Shown here: piece by piece, positions 26,123 through 38,775 of the stretch
Layout: every line of letters begins with the position of its first letter
How positions within the stretch are numbered: the stretch's first letter is position 1
The notes under the pieces: model-generated
The model's database searches: none
What the model saw: the letters and a program-made list of their open reading frames with translations, nothing else
What the model was told of the DNA's origin: nothing
Translations under genes and position numbers: made by a program
Source: Cupriavidus neocaledonicus
Lineage (GTDB): Bacteria > Pseudomonadota > Gammaproteobacteria > Burkholderiales > Burkholderiaceae
Length of the DNA: 64,000 nt
NCBI RefSeq assembly: GCF_000372525.1
Contig: NZ_AQUR01000080.1
Coordinates: 25,515-89,514 of the forward strand
Direction of reading: 5' to 3'

Positions 26123-26324
26123 GATGTCTCCTCGAGCGGGGCTTGGCGTTTGCTTGCATGGTAGAGCACGCTGCGCGCGTATGAGTGCATGGTGGTTCGC
26201 TTATGGCCGGTTTTTGCGATGCAGCATGCGCGATTCGATACCTTTTTGCACGGCTGTGGCACCAGCCCCGGTGGCCAACTGGCACTGGCGCCCACCGGTG
26301 CTCTGTGCTTAAATTCACCCCGTT

Positions 26325-28404
<2,080 letters not shown>

Positions 28405-28440
28405 GTCAGTGGCAGCAAATCTGCCGAAGTCAAGGCAGGA

Positions 28441-28467
28441 CGGGCATGGCCTCGCAAGCCATGCCCG
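28441..28467 (+). terminator. strong hairpin between thiC and thiO
   Basis: CGGGCATGGC pairs with GCCATGCCCG around a 7-base loop: a perfect 10-base stem with no following T-run. In this position it could protect the thiC 3' end or lower expression of the downstream thi genes rather than stop transcription fully. Confidence 0.5.
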
Positions 28468-28560
28468 CGCAAGATCCGCCGCCGCGCAGCGCCCCGCGCG
28501 GCGGCACCGATAACAAGGAGGCCGGACGCGGCCGCATGGCGCGCCCGGCACAACACCCTC

Positions 28561-29760
28561 ATGACAGCAGTGCAGTCGTTTGACGTCGCCATCCTCGGGG
28601 CCGGCCTGGCCGGCCGCCTGGCCGCCTGGTTGCTGGTCCGCGGCGGCGCCCGCGTGGCGCTGGTGGAGCGGGCCGGGCCGGACGGCGCGGGTTCGGCCGC
28701 CTACGTAGCCGCGGCCATGCTGGCGCCGCTGGCCGAGTCGGCCATCGCCGAACGCCGCATCGTCGATCTCGGCATCGCCAGTGTCGACCTGTGGCGCGCC
28801 TGGCTGGCCGAGCTGGCCGAGCTGGCGGAGCCGGTGTTTTTCCAGGAGGACGGCACGCTGGTGGTCTGGCATGCGCGCGACCGCGCCGAGATGTCGCTGT
28901 TCACCAGCCGCGTGCGCGCGGTGGCGCCGCCGGAACTGGTGGCGCAGCGGCTGCGCGCGCTCGACGGCAAGGGCGTGGGCGAGGTCGAGCCGGCGCTGGC
29001 GGGCCGCTTTCCGCAAGGACTGCTGCTCGCCGGCGAAGGCCAGCTGGATAACCGCGGGGTGCTGCGCGCGCTGCTCTCGTGCGCGGTCAGCGAAGGCGTG
29101 CATTGCGTGTGGGAGGCGGGCGAGGTCGATGCCGGCTCGCTGCCGCAGCTTGGCATCCACGCCGACGTGGTGCTGGACTGCCGCGGCCTGGGCGCGCGCA
29201 GCGCCTGGCCGGCGCAGGCCGGCGGCAGCCAACCGGGGCTGCGCGGGCTGCGCGGCGAAGTGGTGCGCGTGCATGCGCCCGACGTCAGGCTGCACCGGCC
29301 GGTGCGCCTGCTGCACCCGCGCTATCCGATCTATATCGCGCCCAAGCCTAACGACCTGTATGTGATCGGCGCCACCGAGCTGGAAAGCGAGGACGATTCG
29401 CCGATGAGCGTGCGCTCCGCGCTGGAGCTGCTGTCGGCGGCGCATTCGCTGCATCCCGCCTTCGGCGAGGCACGCGTGCTGGAACTGAACGTGCAGCGCC
29501 GGCCCACGCGGCCGGACCACCTGCCGGCGATCCGCGTCGACCAGCGCGCGCGCGTGGTGCGCGTCAACGGCCTGTACCGCCACGGCTTCCTGATCGCCCC
29601 GGCGGTGACCGAGGCCGCGTGCGCGGTGGTGGGCGCGCTGCTCAACGGCGATCCCGCCGCGCATGCCGTGCCTGCCGCGCTGCGCTGGCCCGGTATGATC
29701 GAGGCGGTGACCGAAGCGCCGGCGCCCGTCGTCGGCGCGCGCTCCGGCACGCTGCATTAA
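28561..29760 (+). CDS. thiO: FAD-dependent glycine oxidase
   Basis: A 399-residue D-amino-acid-oxidase-fold protein. The FAD motif AILGAGLAGRLAAWLL begins at about residue 10, and the C-terminus has RHGFLIAPAVTEAA, the usual flavin-binding end of DAO-family enzymes. ThiO oxidises glycine to dehydroglycine (iminoacetate), a precursor of the thiazole half of thiamine under aerobic conditions. It is followed after 12 bases by thiS. Confidence 0.93.
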   Translation: MTAVQSFDVAILGAGLAGRLAAWLLVRGGARVALVERAGPDGAGSAAYVAAAMLAPLAESAIAERRIVDLGIASVDLWRAWLAELAELAEPVFFQEDGTLVVWHARDRAEMSLFTSRVRAVAPPELVAQRLRALDGKGVGEVEPALAGRFPQGLLLAGEGQLDNRGVLRALLSCAVSEGVHCVWEAGEVDAGSLPQLGIHADVVLDCRGLGARSAWPAQAGGSQPGLRGLRGEVVRVHAPDVRLHRPVRLLHPRYPIYIAPKPNDLYVIGATELESEDDSPMSVRSALELLSAAHSLHPAFGEARVLELNVQRRPTRPDHLPAIRVDQRARVVRVNGLYRHGFLIAPAVTEAACAVVGALLNGDPAAHAVPAALRWPGMIEAVTEAPAPVVGARSGTLH

Positions 29761-29772
29761 TGCAAGACTGAC

Positions 29773-29970
29773 ATGGATATCCTGCTCAACGGCCGACCGC
29801 TTGCCCTTGCCGAATCCGCCACGCTGGCGGACGCGGTGAGCGCGGCGCAGATCGCGCCCCCCTTTGCCGCGGCGGTCAACGGCCAGTTCGTGCCGCGCGC
29901 CGCGCACGCCAACACCCTTCTTGCGGCCGGCGACCGCATCGACCTCGTGCAACCCGTGACGGGAGGCTGA
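29773..29970 (+). CDS. thiS: sulfur carrier protein ThiS
   Basis: A 65-residue ubiquitin-like protein ending in PVTGG, the C-terminal Gly-Gly that is adenylated and thiocarboxylated. It donates sulfur to ThiG for thiazole formation. The beta-grasp pattern is clear (MDILLNGRPLALAESATLAD start). It lies between thiO (12 bases before) and thiG (3 bases after). A ThiF-like adenylating enzyme is not in this operon and must be encoded elsewhere. Confidence 0.96.
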   Translation: MDILLNGRPLALAESATLADAVSAAQIAPPFAAAVNGQFVPRAAHANTLLAAGDRIDLVQPVTGG

Positions 29971-29973
29971 CCC

Positions 29974-30807
29974 ATGACCTTCGAACCTTCCGCAACCCTG
30001 CGCGACCCGTTCGTGCTGTACGGCGAGTCGTTCGGCTCGCGCCTGCTGCTCGGCACCGCGCGCTATCCGTCGCCGGCCACGCTGGCAGCGGCCGTGCAGG
30101 CGTCCACCCCGGCCATGATCACGGTCGCGCTGCGCCGCCAGGGCGCGGTGGGAGATGGCGAGGGCGGCCAGGCGTTCTGGCAGATGCTCAAGGCGCTGAA
30201 CGTGCCGGTGCTGCCCAATACCGCCGGCTGCTTCACCGCGCAGGAAGTCATCACCACCGCGATGATGGCGCGCGAGGTGTTCGAGACGCCGTGGATCAAG
30301 CTCGAGCTGATCGGCGACGACTACACGCTGCAGCCCGATACGCTCAACCTTCCGGCCGTGGCGGATACCCTGATCAGGGAGGGCTTCAAGGTGCTGCCGT
30401 ACTGCACCGAGGACCTGGTGCTGTGCCGCCGCCTGCTCGACGTCGGCTGCCAGGCGCTGATGCCGTGGGCCGCGCCGATCGGCACCGGCCGCGGCGCGGT
30501 CAACCCGCACGCGATGCGCGTGCTGCGCGAGCGCCTGCCGGATACCCCGCTGATCGTCGATGCCGGCCTGGGCCTGCCGTCGCATGCGGCGCAGGTGCTG
30601 GAGTGGGGCTACGACGGCGTGCTGCTCAACACCGCGGTGGCACAAGCCGCCTACCCGGTCGACATGGCGCGCGCCTTCGCCCAGGCCGTGGCCGCGGGCC
30701 GCACCGCCTACCTGGCCGGGCCGATGCCCGAGCGCGAAGTCGCGCAGGCCAGCACCCCGGTGGTCGGCATGCCGTTCTGGCACGCCGACACGGAGCAGCG
30801 CGCATGA
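29974..30807 (+). CDS. thiG: thiazole synthase
   Basis: A 277-residue TIM-barrel enzyme joining 1-deoxyxylulose 5-phosphate, dehydroglycine and ThiS-thiocarboxylate into the thiazole phosphate. The imine-forming lysine is about K109 in TPWIKLELIGDD, and LPNTAGC and MPWAAPIGTGRG are conserved. The C-terminus extends slightly beyond the usual length of about 255. Its TGA overlaps the thiE ATG by 4 bases. Confidence 0.97.
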   Translation: MTFEPSATLRDPFVLYGESFGSRLLLGTARYPSPATLAAAVQASTPAMITVALRRQGAVGDGEGGQAFWQMLKALNVPVLPNTAGCFTAQEVITTAMMAREVFETPWIKLELIGDDYTLQPDTLNLPAVADTLIREGFKVLPYCTEDLVLCRRLLDVGCQALMPWAAPIGTGRGAVNPHAMRVLRERLPDTPLIVDAGLGLPSHAAQVLEWGYDGVLLNTAVAQAAYPVDMARAFAQAVAAGRTAYLAGPMPEREVAQASTPVVGMPFWHADTEQRA

Positions 30808-31937
30808 CCCGCCGCCCCGTGCACGCCCCCAGCGACGGCCCGCTGCGCCAGGCGGTGCTGGAACACTATGGCGACGCCTTCGGCGTCGACGACAAGCCGT
30901 GGCAGGCGTGGCGCCTGCAGGACGCGCCGGCGCAGCCCGGCGCCCACGACGTGCTGCTGTCCGACGGCGAAGCCGATGCCGACACCATCGCCCGCGTTGC
31001 CGCCGCCGGCGCCACGCTGGTCGAGACCGACCGCGAAGGCGGCCAGTGGATCGACACCGTGCGCTCGCCGATGGGCACCTGGGTGTTCTCGGTCGCCGCG
31101 GATACCGACCAGCCGCATTCGCCCGCCTTCGTCGCGGTGCTGCTGGCCTGCCTGTCGCTGCATTTCCCGGCCCACGATGCGCTGTGCCTGGCGCGCGCCT
31201 GGGCCCCCGGCTCGGCCGACTGGCCGTCCGACTTCGCGCGCTTCCCGCACGTGCGCCATGCCGCGCTGGTGGCGCCCGAGCACACCGTGGCGCCGTTCGC
31301 TTCGTGCCCCGCGCTGGGCCTGTACGTGGTGGTGCCGGATGCCGAGTGGATCGAGCGCCTGGCGCCGCTGAACGTGCCCACGCTGCAGCTGCGCTTCAAG
31401 TCCGGCGACGCCGCCGCGGTGCACGCGCAGATCGCGCGCGCGGCAACGGCCATGCAGGGCTCGTCGTCGCGCCTGTTTATCAACGACCACTGGCAGGCGG
31501 CGCTCGACTACCATGCCGCCCATGGCGCGCACAGCGGCATCTACGGCATCCACCTGGGCCAGGAAGACCTGGACGATGCCGACCTCGACGCGATCCGCGC
31601 CTCCGGGCTGCGGCTGGGCGTGTCCACGCACGGTTACGCCGAGATGCTGCGCGTGGCCGCGATCCGCCCCAGCTACCTGGCGCTGGGCGCGATCTTCCCG
31701 ACCACTACCAAGGTGATGCCGACCCAGCCGCAGGGCATGGGCCGCTTCCGCGCCTACGTAAAGCTGATGCAGCCGGTGATTCCCTCGCTGGTCGGCATCG
31801 GCGGCGTCAATGCGTCGAATCTGCGCGAGGTGCTGGCGGTGGGCGTCGGCAGCGCCGCGGTGGTGCGCGCCGTCACCGAGGCCGACGACGTGCCGGCCGC
31901 GGTGGCCCGCCTCGTCAGCCTGTTCCCGGCCGGCTGA
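30804..31937 (+). CDS. thiE: thiamine-phosphate synthase with extra N-terminal domain
   Basis: A 377-residue protein, against about 210 for a normal ThiE. Residues about 170-377 are a complete ThiE TIM barrel: LQLRFK, FINDHW, GIHLGQEDL, LGVSTHGYAE, IFPTTTK and VGIGGVN. It couples HMP-PP and thiazole phosphate. The first 160 residues are different; part of them (PAFVAVLLACLSLHFPAHDA) recalls the end of a ThiD/ribokinase-type kinase but lacks the GTGC anion hole, so it looks degenerate. A separate complete thiD lies at 33202-34038. The ATGA overlap with thiG fixes the start. Confidence 0.92.
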   Translation: MTRRPVHAPSDGPLRQAVLEHYGDAFGVDDKPWQAWRLQDAPAQPGAHDVLLSDGEADADTIARVAAAGATLVETDREGGQWIDTVRSPMGTWVFSVAADTDQPHSPAFVAVLLACLSLHFPAHDALCLARAWAPGSADWPSDFARFPHVRHAALVAPEHTVAPFASCPALGLYVVVPDAEWIERLAPLNVPTLQLRFKSGDAAAVHAQIARAATAMQGSSSRLFINDHWQAALDYHAAHGAHSGIYGIHLGQEDLDDADLDAIRASGLRLGVSTHGYAEMLRVAAIRPSYLALGAIFPTTTKVMPTQPQGMGRFRAYVKLMQPVIPSLVGIGGVNASNLREVLAVGVGSAAVVRAVTEADDVPAAVARLVSLFPAG

Positions 31938-31944
31938 GCGCGCC

Positions 31945-32451
31945 GTGGCCGCCCCGCGCATTCGCCTGGCGGCCGTGGATGACCTGCCGCGGCTGCCGGA
32001 CATCGAGCTGGCCGCCGCCGCGCTGTTCCCGGAAGTCGACCTGCCGGCGCTGCTGCGCCTGGTCAGCACGCCGGCGCTGGCACTGGCGGCGGCACAGCGC
32101 GAAGGGCGCCTGTGGGTGGCCGAGCATGGCGGCGAAGTCGCCGGCTTCGCGCTGGCCAGCCGCCATGGCGCCTGCGGCTATCTCGACGAGATGGACGTGC
32201 ATCCCGACCACGGCCGGCGCGGCATCGGGCGCGCGCTGGTCGGCACCGTGCAGGACTGGGCGCGTGCCGGCGGACTGCGTTCGCTGGGCCTGACCACCTT
32301 TGCGCATTTGCGCTGGAATGCGCCGTTTTACGCGTCGATGGGGTTCCGGCAGCTGCAGGACAGCGAGCTTTGCCCGCTGCTGGCGCAGGCGCTGGCGAAC
32401 CAGCGTGCGGCGGGGCTGCGGCAGCGCGTGGCGATGCGGCAAGTGTTCTGA
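31945..32451 (+). CDS. GNAT-family N-acetyltransferase
   Basis: A 168-residue acetyltransferase. The acetyl-CoA-binding motif A is visible as DVHPDHGRRGIGRALV, and LRWNAPFYASMGF is the usual C-terminal beta-bulge region. A GTG start 7 bases after the thiE stop is preferred; it gives a natural GNAT N-terminus (APRIRLAAVDDLPRLPDIE). Placement suggests co-transcription with the thi operon, but no role in thiamine metabolism is known. The substrate is unknown. Confidence 0.8.
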   Translation: MAAPRIRLAAVDDLPRLPDIELAAAALFPEVDLPALLRLVSTPALALAAAQREGRLWVAEHGGEVAGFALASRHGACGYLDEMDVHPDHGRRGIGRALVGTVQDWARAGGLRSLGLTTFAHLRWNAPFYASMGFRQLQDSELCPLLAQALANQRAAGLRQRVAMRQVF

Positions 32452-32465
32452 AGCGGGGGGTTGCT

Positions 32466-32587
32466 CCCCTCTCCCGCCTGCGGGAGAGGGGCCGGGGGTG
32501 AGGGCAGGTGCTGGCAATCGCGACGGCATTACTCCGTCGACACGCCGGCCCTCACCCCCATCCCTCTCCCACTTCGCGGGAGAGGGG
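32466..32587. repeat. inverted pair of REP-like palindromes
   Basis: The left unit is a palindrome of CCCCTCTCCCGC and its complement (32466-32491) followed by GGGGGTGAGGG. The right unit is the mirror image, CCCTCACCCCC then CCCTCTCCC / GGGAGAGGG (32549-32586). The same unit recurs at 35771 and at 37115-37262, always between genes. It resembles a BIME-type pair; it may protect mRNA ends. Confidence 0.8.
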
Positions 32588-32728
32588 AGCCTGGTTCCCA
32601 CGGCGTGAGCTACGGCGCTTTCCACGGGCAAGATTTGTGCGACATTCGCCCAGCCCCAGGAACCGATGCAAAACCCGCCGCTATGATGTCGGGCAGCATT
32701 CCCCGCCAACCACCCAGCCGCGCCAGCC

Positions 32729-33178
32729 ATGTCGACCCAGCTCCCCGCCATCATCCCCGCCGCGCCCGGCACGCCTGAAAAGCCCTATTTCGGCATCGAC
32801 GTGCCGCTGATGCGCTATTTCGGCCTGCAGCCGGAGCTGATCGAAGAGGGCTACTGCCGCACGCGCCTGCCGGCGCATCCGCAGCTGGTGAACAGCCGCG
32901 GCGACGTGCATGGCGGCACGCTGATGGCGACGCTCGACTTCACCCTGAGCGGCGCCGCGCGCTCGCATGCGCCGACCGAAACCGGCGTGATCACCATCGA
33001 CATGTCCACCCACTTCCTGGCTGCCGCGCGCGGCGAGCTGACGCTGGAAGCGCGCTGCCTGCGCCGCGGCGCGCGCATCGCGTTCTGCGAAGGGGAAGTG
33101 AAGGATGCCGACGGCAACGTGGTGTGCGTGGCGCGCGCCGCGTTCAAGCTGGTGCCGTTGTCCAGCGGCGGCAACTGA
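32729..33178 (+). CDS. PaaI-family hotdog thioesterase
   Basis: A 149-residue single hotdog protein. SRGDVHGGTLMATLDFTLSG carries the catalytic Asp/Gly-Gly helix typical of PaaI/YdiI thioesterases, and the paired strands TIDMSTHFLAAARGELTLEA follow. It hydrolyses an acyl- or aroyl-CoA; the substrate is not predictable. It stands alone between a REP pair and the convergent thiD gene. Confidence 0.88.
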   Translation: MSTQLPAIIPAAPGTPEKPYFGIDVPLMRYFGLQPELIEEGYCRTRLPAHPQLVNSRGDVHGGTLMATLDFTLSGAARSHAPTETGVITIDMSTHFLAAARGELTLEARCLRRGARIAFCEGEVKDADGNVVCVARAAFKLVPLSSGGN

Positions 33179-33201
33179 GCGCTGCCTGAGCCGCCCGCCG
33201 C

Positions 33202-34038
<837 letters not shown>

Positions 34039-34097
34039 CTGAGCGGAAATCAAGGAGGGCCGGTGCGCAAGGCCTCCGGGCACGCTACAATACCGCC

Positions 34098-34212
34098 ACT
34101 CCGAGGAGCGTTGCAACGGATGGAGGCCCGCGAAGGACATCGCGCGGCCGGCGGCACAGCCGCCCCAGCCATCCGCCAGGCTCGGACTGTCTTCAACGGC
34201 GCTCGCTGATCC
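34098..34212 (+). promoter_or_regulatory. S-adenosylhomocysteine (SAH) riboswitch
   Basis: The aptamer's conserved blocks are all present: CCGAGGAGCGTTGCAACGGA (34101-34120), GCCAGGCTCGG (34175-34185) and CAACGGCGCTCGC (34194-34206). The first and second pair as P1, the third supplies the pseudoknot. A -10-like TACAAT lies at 34086-34091. SAH binding turns expression on, so ahcY and the genes behind it are induced when SAH accumulates. Confidence 0.95.
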
Positions 34213-34329
34213 GTGGTCCGCACGGAAGCGAGTCGACCTATTCGCGTGCTTTGCATGAGCCCGAGCGCCATGCACGCGCCAGATCCCCGTACTCGTCACC
34301 TGCGTGCCACTCTTCACCGGGAGTGAAAC

Positions 34330-35748
<1,419 letters not shown>

Positions 35749-35770
35749 TGCGCGCAGCGAGGTAGCAACT

Positions 35771-35796
35771 CCCCTCTCCCGCTTGCGGGAGAGGGG
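35771..35796. repeat. single REP-like palindrome
   Basis: CCCCTCTCCCGC-TT and the complementary arm form a 12-base perfect stem, 22 bases after the ahcY stop. It is the core of the repeat at 32466-32587 without the GGGGGTGAGGG tail. It may stabilise the ahcY message inside the operon. Confidence 0.75.
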
Positions 35797-35820
35797 GGCA
35801 AACACCAACAAGGAACCGTC

Positions 35821-36171
35821 ATGAGACTACTGGTCGTCTGGATCATCAACGCCGTCGCGCTGTTCGTCTTGCCGTACATCATCCCGTCGATCCACATCAA
35901 GAGCTTCGGCTCGGCGATGCTGGCGGCGCTGGTGCTGGGCCTGGTCAATACGCTGATCCGTCCGATCCTGGTGATCCTGACGCTGCCGGTCACGCTGCTG
36001 ACGCTGGGGCTGTTTATTTTCGTCATCAACGCGCTGCTGTTCCTGTTCGTCGGCAACCTGCTGTCGGGCTTCACCGTCGGCGGCTTCTGGGCGGCCTTGC
36101 TGGGCTCCGTCCTGTACAGCGTGATCTCGTGGCTGCTGGCCAGCGTGCTGCTGGGCAACCGCGACGACTGA
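35821..36171 (+). CDS. small membrane protein, PF04020-type ('phage holin family IV' label)
   Basis: A 116-residue, very hydrophobic protein with four predicted membrane helices (from about residues 3, 28, 56 and 86). VWIINAVALFVLPYIIPSIH and GLVNTLIRPILVILTLPVT are typical of the PF04020 group, common in bacteria and unrelated to lysis. It lies between ahcY and metF on the same strand, inside the SAH-riboswitch transcription unit. No function is known; a link to methyl metabolism is only suggested by position. Confidence 0.85.
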   Translation: MRLLVVWIINAVALFVLPYIIPSIHIKSFGSAMLAALVLGLVNTLIRPILVILTLPVTLLTLGLFIFVINALLFLFVGNLLSGFTVGGFWAALLGSVLYSVISWLLASVLLGNRDD

Positions 36172-36211
36172 CCTTATTTCGCGCGCCGCGCCAACGCGGC
36201 GCGCCACCATC

Positions 36212-37042
36212 ATGCAAGACCGCTACTTCAGCTTTGAATTCTTCCCGCCCAAGACGGCGGAGGGCACGGAGAAGCTGCGCAACACGCGCGCGCAGCTGGC
36301 CCCGCTCAAGCCCAAGTACATCTCGGTGACCTTCGGCGCCGGCGGCACCACGCAGCAGGGCACGCTCGACGCCGTGCTGGAAATCCAGCGCGAAGGCATC
36401 GAGGCCGCGCCGCACCTGTCGTGCGTGGGCTCGTCGCGCGAGAGCATCCGCGCGATCCTGCGGCAGTACCGCGACGGCGGCATCCGCCATATCGTCGCGC
36501 TGCGCGGCGACATGCCGTCGGGCATGGGCGAGATCGGCGAGTTCCGCTACGCCAACGAGCTGGTCGAGTTCATCCGCGCCGAGACCGGCGACTGGTTCAA
36601 TATCGAAGTCGCGGCGTATCCCGAGTACCACCCGCAGGCGAAATCGCCGCGCCATGATCTCGACAATTTCGTGCGCAAGGTCAGGGCCGGTGCCGACTCG
36701 GCGATCACGCAGTACTTCTACAACGCCGACGCCTACTTCCGCTTTGTCGACGACGTGCGTGCGCAGGGCGTGGAAGTGCCGATCGTGCCGGGCATCATGC
36801 CGATCACCAACTACTCGCAGCTGATGCGCTTCTCCGAGATGTGCGGCGCCGAAGTGCCGCGCTGGGTGGCCAAGCGGCTGGAGAGCTTTGGCGACGACCG
36901 CGAGTCGATCCGCGCCTTCGGCCTGGACGTGGTCACCGCGCTGTGCGAGCGCCTGCTTGCCGCGGGCGTGCCGGGGCTGCATTTCTACACGCTCAACGCG
37001 GCCGGCGCGACCAAGGCGATCTGGCAGCGGCTGAAGCTGTAA
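36212..37042 (+). CDS. metF: 5,10-methylenetetrahydrofolate reductase
   Basis: A 276-residue FAD TIM-barrel enzyme that makes 5-methyl-THF for methionine synthase. FEFFPPKTAEGTEKL near the N-terminus carries the catalytic Glu region, SVTFGAGG and VALRGD are conserved folate/FAD motifs, and QYFYNADAYFRFVDD follows. It is third in the ahcY unit and so probably under the SAH riboswitch. The spacing of 40 bases from the membrane protein gene leaves room for no further promoter of note. Confidence 0.96.
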   Translation: MQDRYFSFEFFPPKTAEGTEKLRNTRAQLAPLKPKYISVTFGAGGTTQQGTLDAVLEIQREGIEAAPHLSCVGSSRESIRAILRQYRDGGIRHIVALRGDMPSGMGEIGEFRYANELVEFIRAETGDWFNIEVAAYPEYHPQAKSPRHDLDNFVRKVRAGADSAITQYFYNADAYFRFVDDVRAQGVEVPIVPGIMPITNYSQLMRFSEMCGAEVPRWVAKRLESFGDDRESIRAFGLDVVTALCERLLAAGVPGLHFYTLNAAGATKAIWQRLKL

Positions 37043-37114
37043 GGAACGCCGCAGAAGAAGAGAGCGGTTTTGGGTGCTCCAAAGCGACTGGAGCTTGCCC
37101 AAGCAAGGTGTTCT

Positions 37115-37262
37115 CCCTCTTCCCTCATGGGGAGAGGGTTGGGGTGAGGGGTGGTTTGACTAGGTACCACATCAAGCAAGGCCAACGGTGTAAACCCACC
37201 GCCCTCGGCCATTGATCCGCCTAGCCCTCACCCCCACCCCTCTCCCGCAAGCGGGCGAGGGG
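37115..37262. repeat. second inverted pair of REP-like palindromes
   Basis: The left unit is CCCTCTTCCC-TCAT-GGGGAGAGGG (37115-37138) with tail GGGGTGAGGG. The right unit is CCCTCACCCCC followed by a palindrome with arms CCCCTCTCCCGC and GCGGGCGAGGGG (37237-37262). The two face each other like the pair at 32466-32587. The 294-base stretch 37043-37336 holds nothing else I can identify. Confidence 0.78.
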
Positions 37263-37336
37263 AGCTTGCTGCGCGCGTAGGCAGCAAGCTTCAGGTTCCC
37301 GGCCACGCCTGCCACGATCGGTGCCATACTCGCCCC

Positions 37337-38095
37337 ATGGTCACCGCCACCTTCCGCTTCTACGAGGAACTGAACGACTTCCTCGCGCCGGACCAGCGCC
37401 GGCGCGACCTGTCGTGCGTGTGCGCGCGCGCGGCCACGGTCAAGCACATGATCGAGGCACTGGGCGTGCCGCATACCGAGGTCGAGCTGATCCTGGTCAA
37501 CGGCGAGTCGAGCGGATTCGAGCGGCAGCTGTGCGATGGCGACCGGGTCTCGGTCTATCCCAAGTTCGAGCGGATCGACGTGTCGCCGCTGCTGCGGGTA
37601 CGCGAGCAGCCGCTGCGGGTGATGCGCTTCGTCGCCGATGCCCACCTGGGCGGGCTGGCGCACCTGCTGCGCATGACCGGCTTCGACACGCTCTACGACA
37701 ACCATTTCGAAGACAGCGAGATCGAGCGCATCGCGGTCGACGAGGGCCGCATCGTGCTGACGCGCGACCGCGAGCTGCTCAAGCGGCGCGGCATCACGCA
37801 CGGCTGCTATGTGCGCGCGCTCAAGTCGCGCCAGCAGGTGCGCGAGATTTTCGCGCGGCTGGACCTGGCGCGCAGTGCCCGGCCGTTTTCGCTGTGCCTG
37901 GACTGCAATGCGCCGCTGCGCGCGCTGGATCCGGCCGGCGCGGCCGGGCGCGTGCCGGACGGCGTGCTGGCGCGCCACCACAGCTTCGTCACCTGCGAGC
38001 GGTGCCGACGGGTGTTCTGGGAAGGCTCGCACTGGCGCTGCATGCGCGCGCTGGTCGACGAGCTGGTGCAGGGCGCCGGGCCCGCTGCGGGCTAG
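37337..38095 (+). CDS. Mut7-C RNase-domain protein with N-terminal ubiquitin-like domain
   Basis: A 252-residue protein with two parts. Residues 1-80 are a MoaD/ubiquitin-like beta-grasp (FYEELNDFLAPDQRRRDL, VELILVNGESSGF, DGDRVSVYPKFE) without a terminal Gly-Gly. Residues about 90-245 are a PIN-like Mut7-C domain with acidic residues in FVADAHLGGLAHLLRMTGFD and IVLTRDRELLKRRG, then a zinc-ribbon CLDCNAPL with CERCRRVFW. A nuclease acting on RNA is predicted for the family; no target is known. Its stop overlaps the stop of the convergent cyclo-ligase gene. Confidence 0.85.
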   Translation: MVTATFRFYEELNDFLAPDQRRRDLSCVCARAATVKHMIEALGVPHTEVELILVNGESSGFERQLCDGDRVSVYPKFERIDVSPLLRVREQPLRVMRFVADAHLGGLAHLLRMTGFDTLYDNHFEDSEIERIAVDEGRIVLTRDRELLKRRGITHGCYVRALKSRQQVREIFARLDLARSARPFSLCLDCNAPLRALDPAGAAGRVPDGVLARHHSFVTCERCRRVFWEGSHWRCMRALVDELVQGAGPAAG

Positions 38096-38670
38096 AACGC
38101 GCCCGACTCCGTCACGATCCAGTCCATGGCGATGTCGTGCGGCTGCGCCTGCAGCGCAATGCGGCACGCGTCGTAGCCGATGCCGATGGCGACCGGGCGC
38201 TGCGCCATGGCCGCCAGGGTGCGGTCGTAGAAGCCGCCGCCGTAGCCCAGGCGGAACTTGTCCGGGCTGAAACCGACACAGGGAATGAGCAGCGCATCGG
38301 GCATGGCGGCCTCGGTGCCGTCGGGCACAGGGATGCCGTAGTGGCCGGTGGCCATGGGCGCATCCGGCGTCCACAGATGGAAGTCCAGCGGCGCGCCGGG
38401 ACGGCTGACCGACGGCAGCGCGGCATGGCGGCCGGGCACGGCGGCGAGCCACTGCGCCACCGCGGCGCGCGCGTCGAACTCCTGCTGGATCGGCCAGTAG
38501 AAGCCCAGGCAGCGCACCGCCAGGCCCGCCAGCAGTTCGGACAACGCGGCGCTGATGCGGGCATCGGCCGCGGTGCGCGCGGGCAGGTCGGCGCGGTGCG
38601 CGAGCAGTTGCGCGCGCAGCGCGCGGCGGTCGTCGGCAGGAAGGGAGCTAGTCGCAGGAATGGAAGACAT
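38092..38670 (-). CDS. 5-formyltetrahydrofolate cyclo-ligase
   Basis: A 192-residue enzyme that converts 5-formyl-THF to 5,10-methenyl-THF with ATP. The C-terminal signature GFSPDKFRLGYGGGFYDRTL is diagnostic, and the N-terminal RAQLLAHRADLP basic helix fits the family. The start at 38670 is chosen from the family's usual length; a few upstream in-frame residues are possible. It is divergent from the lytic transglycosylase gene. In E. coli the equivalent gene (fau, formerly ygfA) lies behind 6S RNA; no 6S RNA was recognised here. Confidence 0.92.
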   Translation of the reverse strand: MSSIPATSSLPADDRRALRAQLLAHRADLPARTAADARISAALSELLAGLAVRCLGFYWPIQQEFDARAAVAQWLAAVPGRHAALPSVSRPGAPLDFHLWTPDAPMATGHYGIPVPDGTEAAMPDALLIPCVGFSPDKFRLGYGGGFYDRTLAAMAQRPVAIGIGYDACRIALQAQPHDIAMDWIVTESGAF

Positions 38671-38775
38671 GGCGTGGGATAATGCCCTCGTCCGAACCAA
38701 CACGGACGGCGCAAGCCGCGGCTTTTGGCACAACGGTGCAGGCGCCGGCGCCGCCGTCCCCGACAAGGAAGAAGA

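Noticed and set aside
35821..36171. A prophage lysis module, because of the 'phage holin' family name
   Set aside because: No phage genes are near, and this protein family is widespread in bacterial chromosomes; it sits in a methyl-cycle operon.
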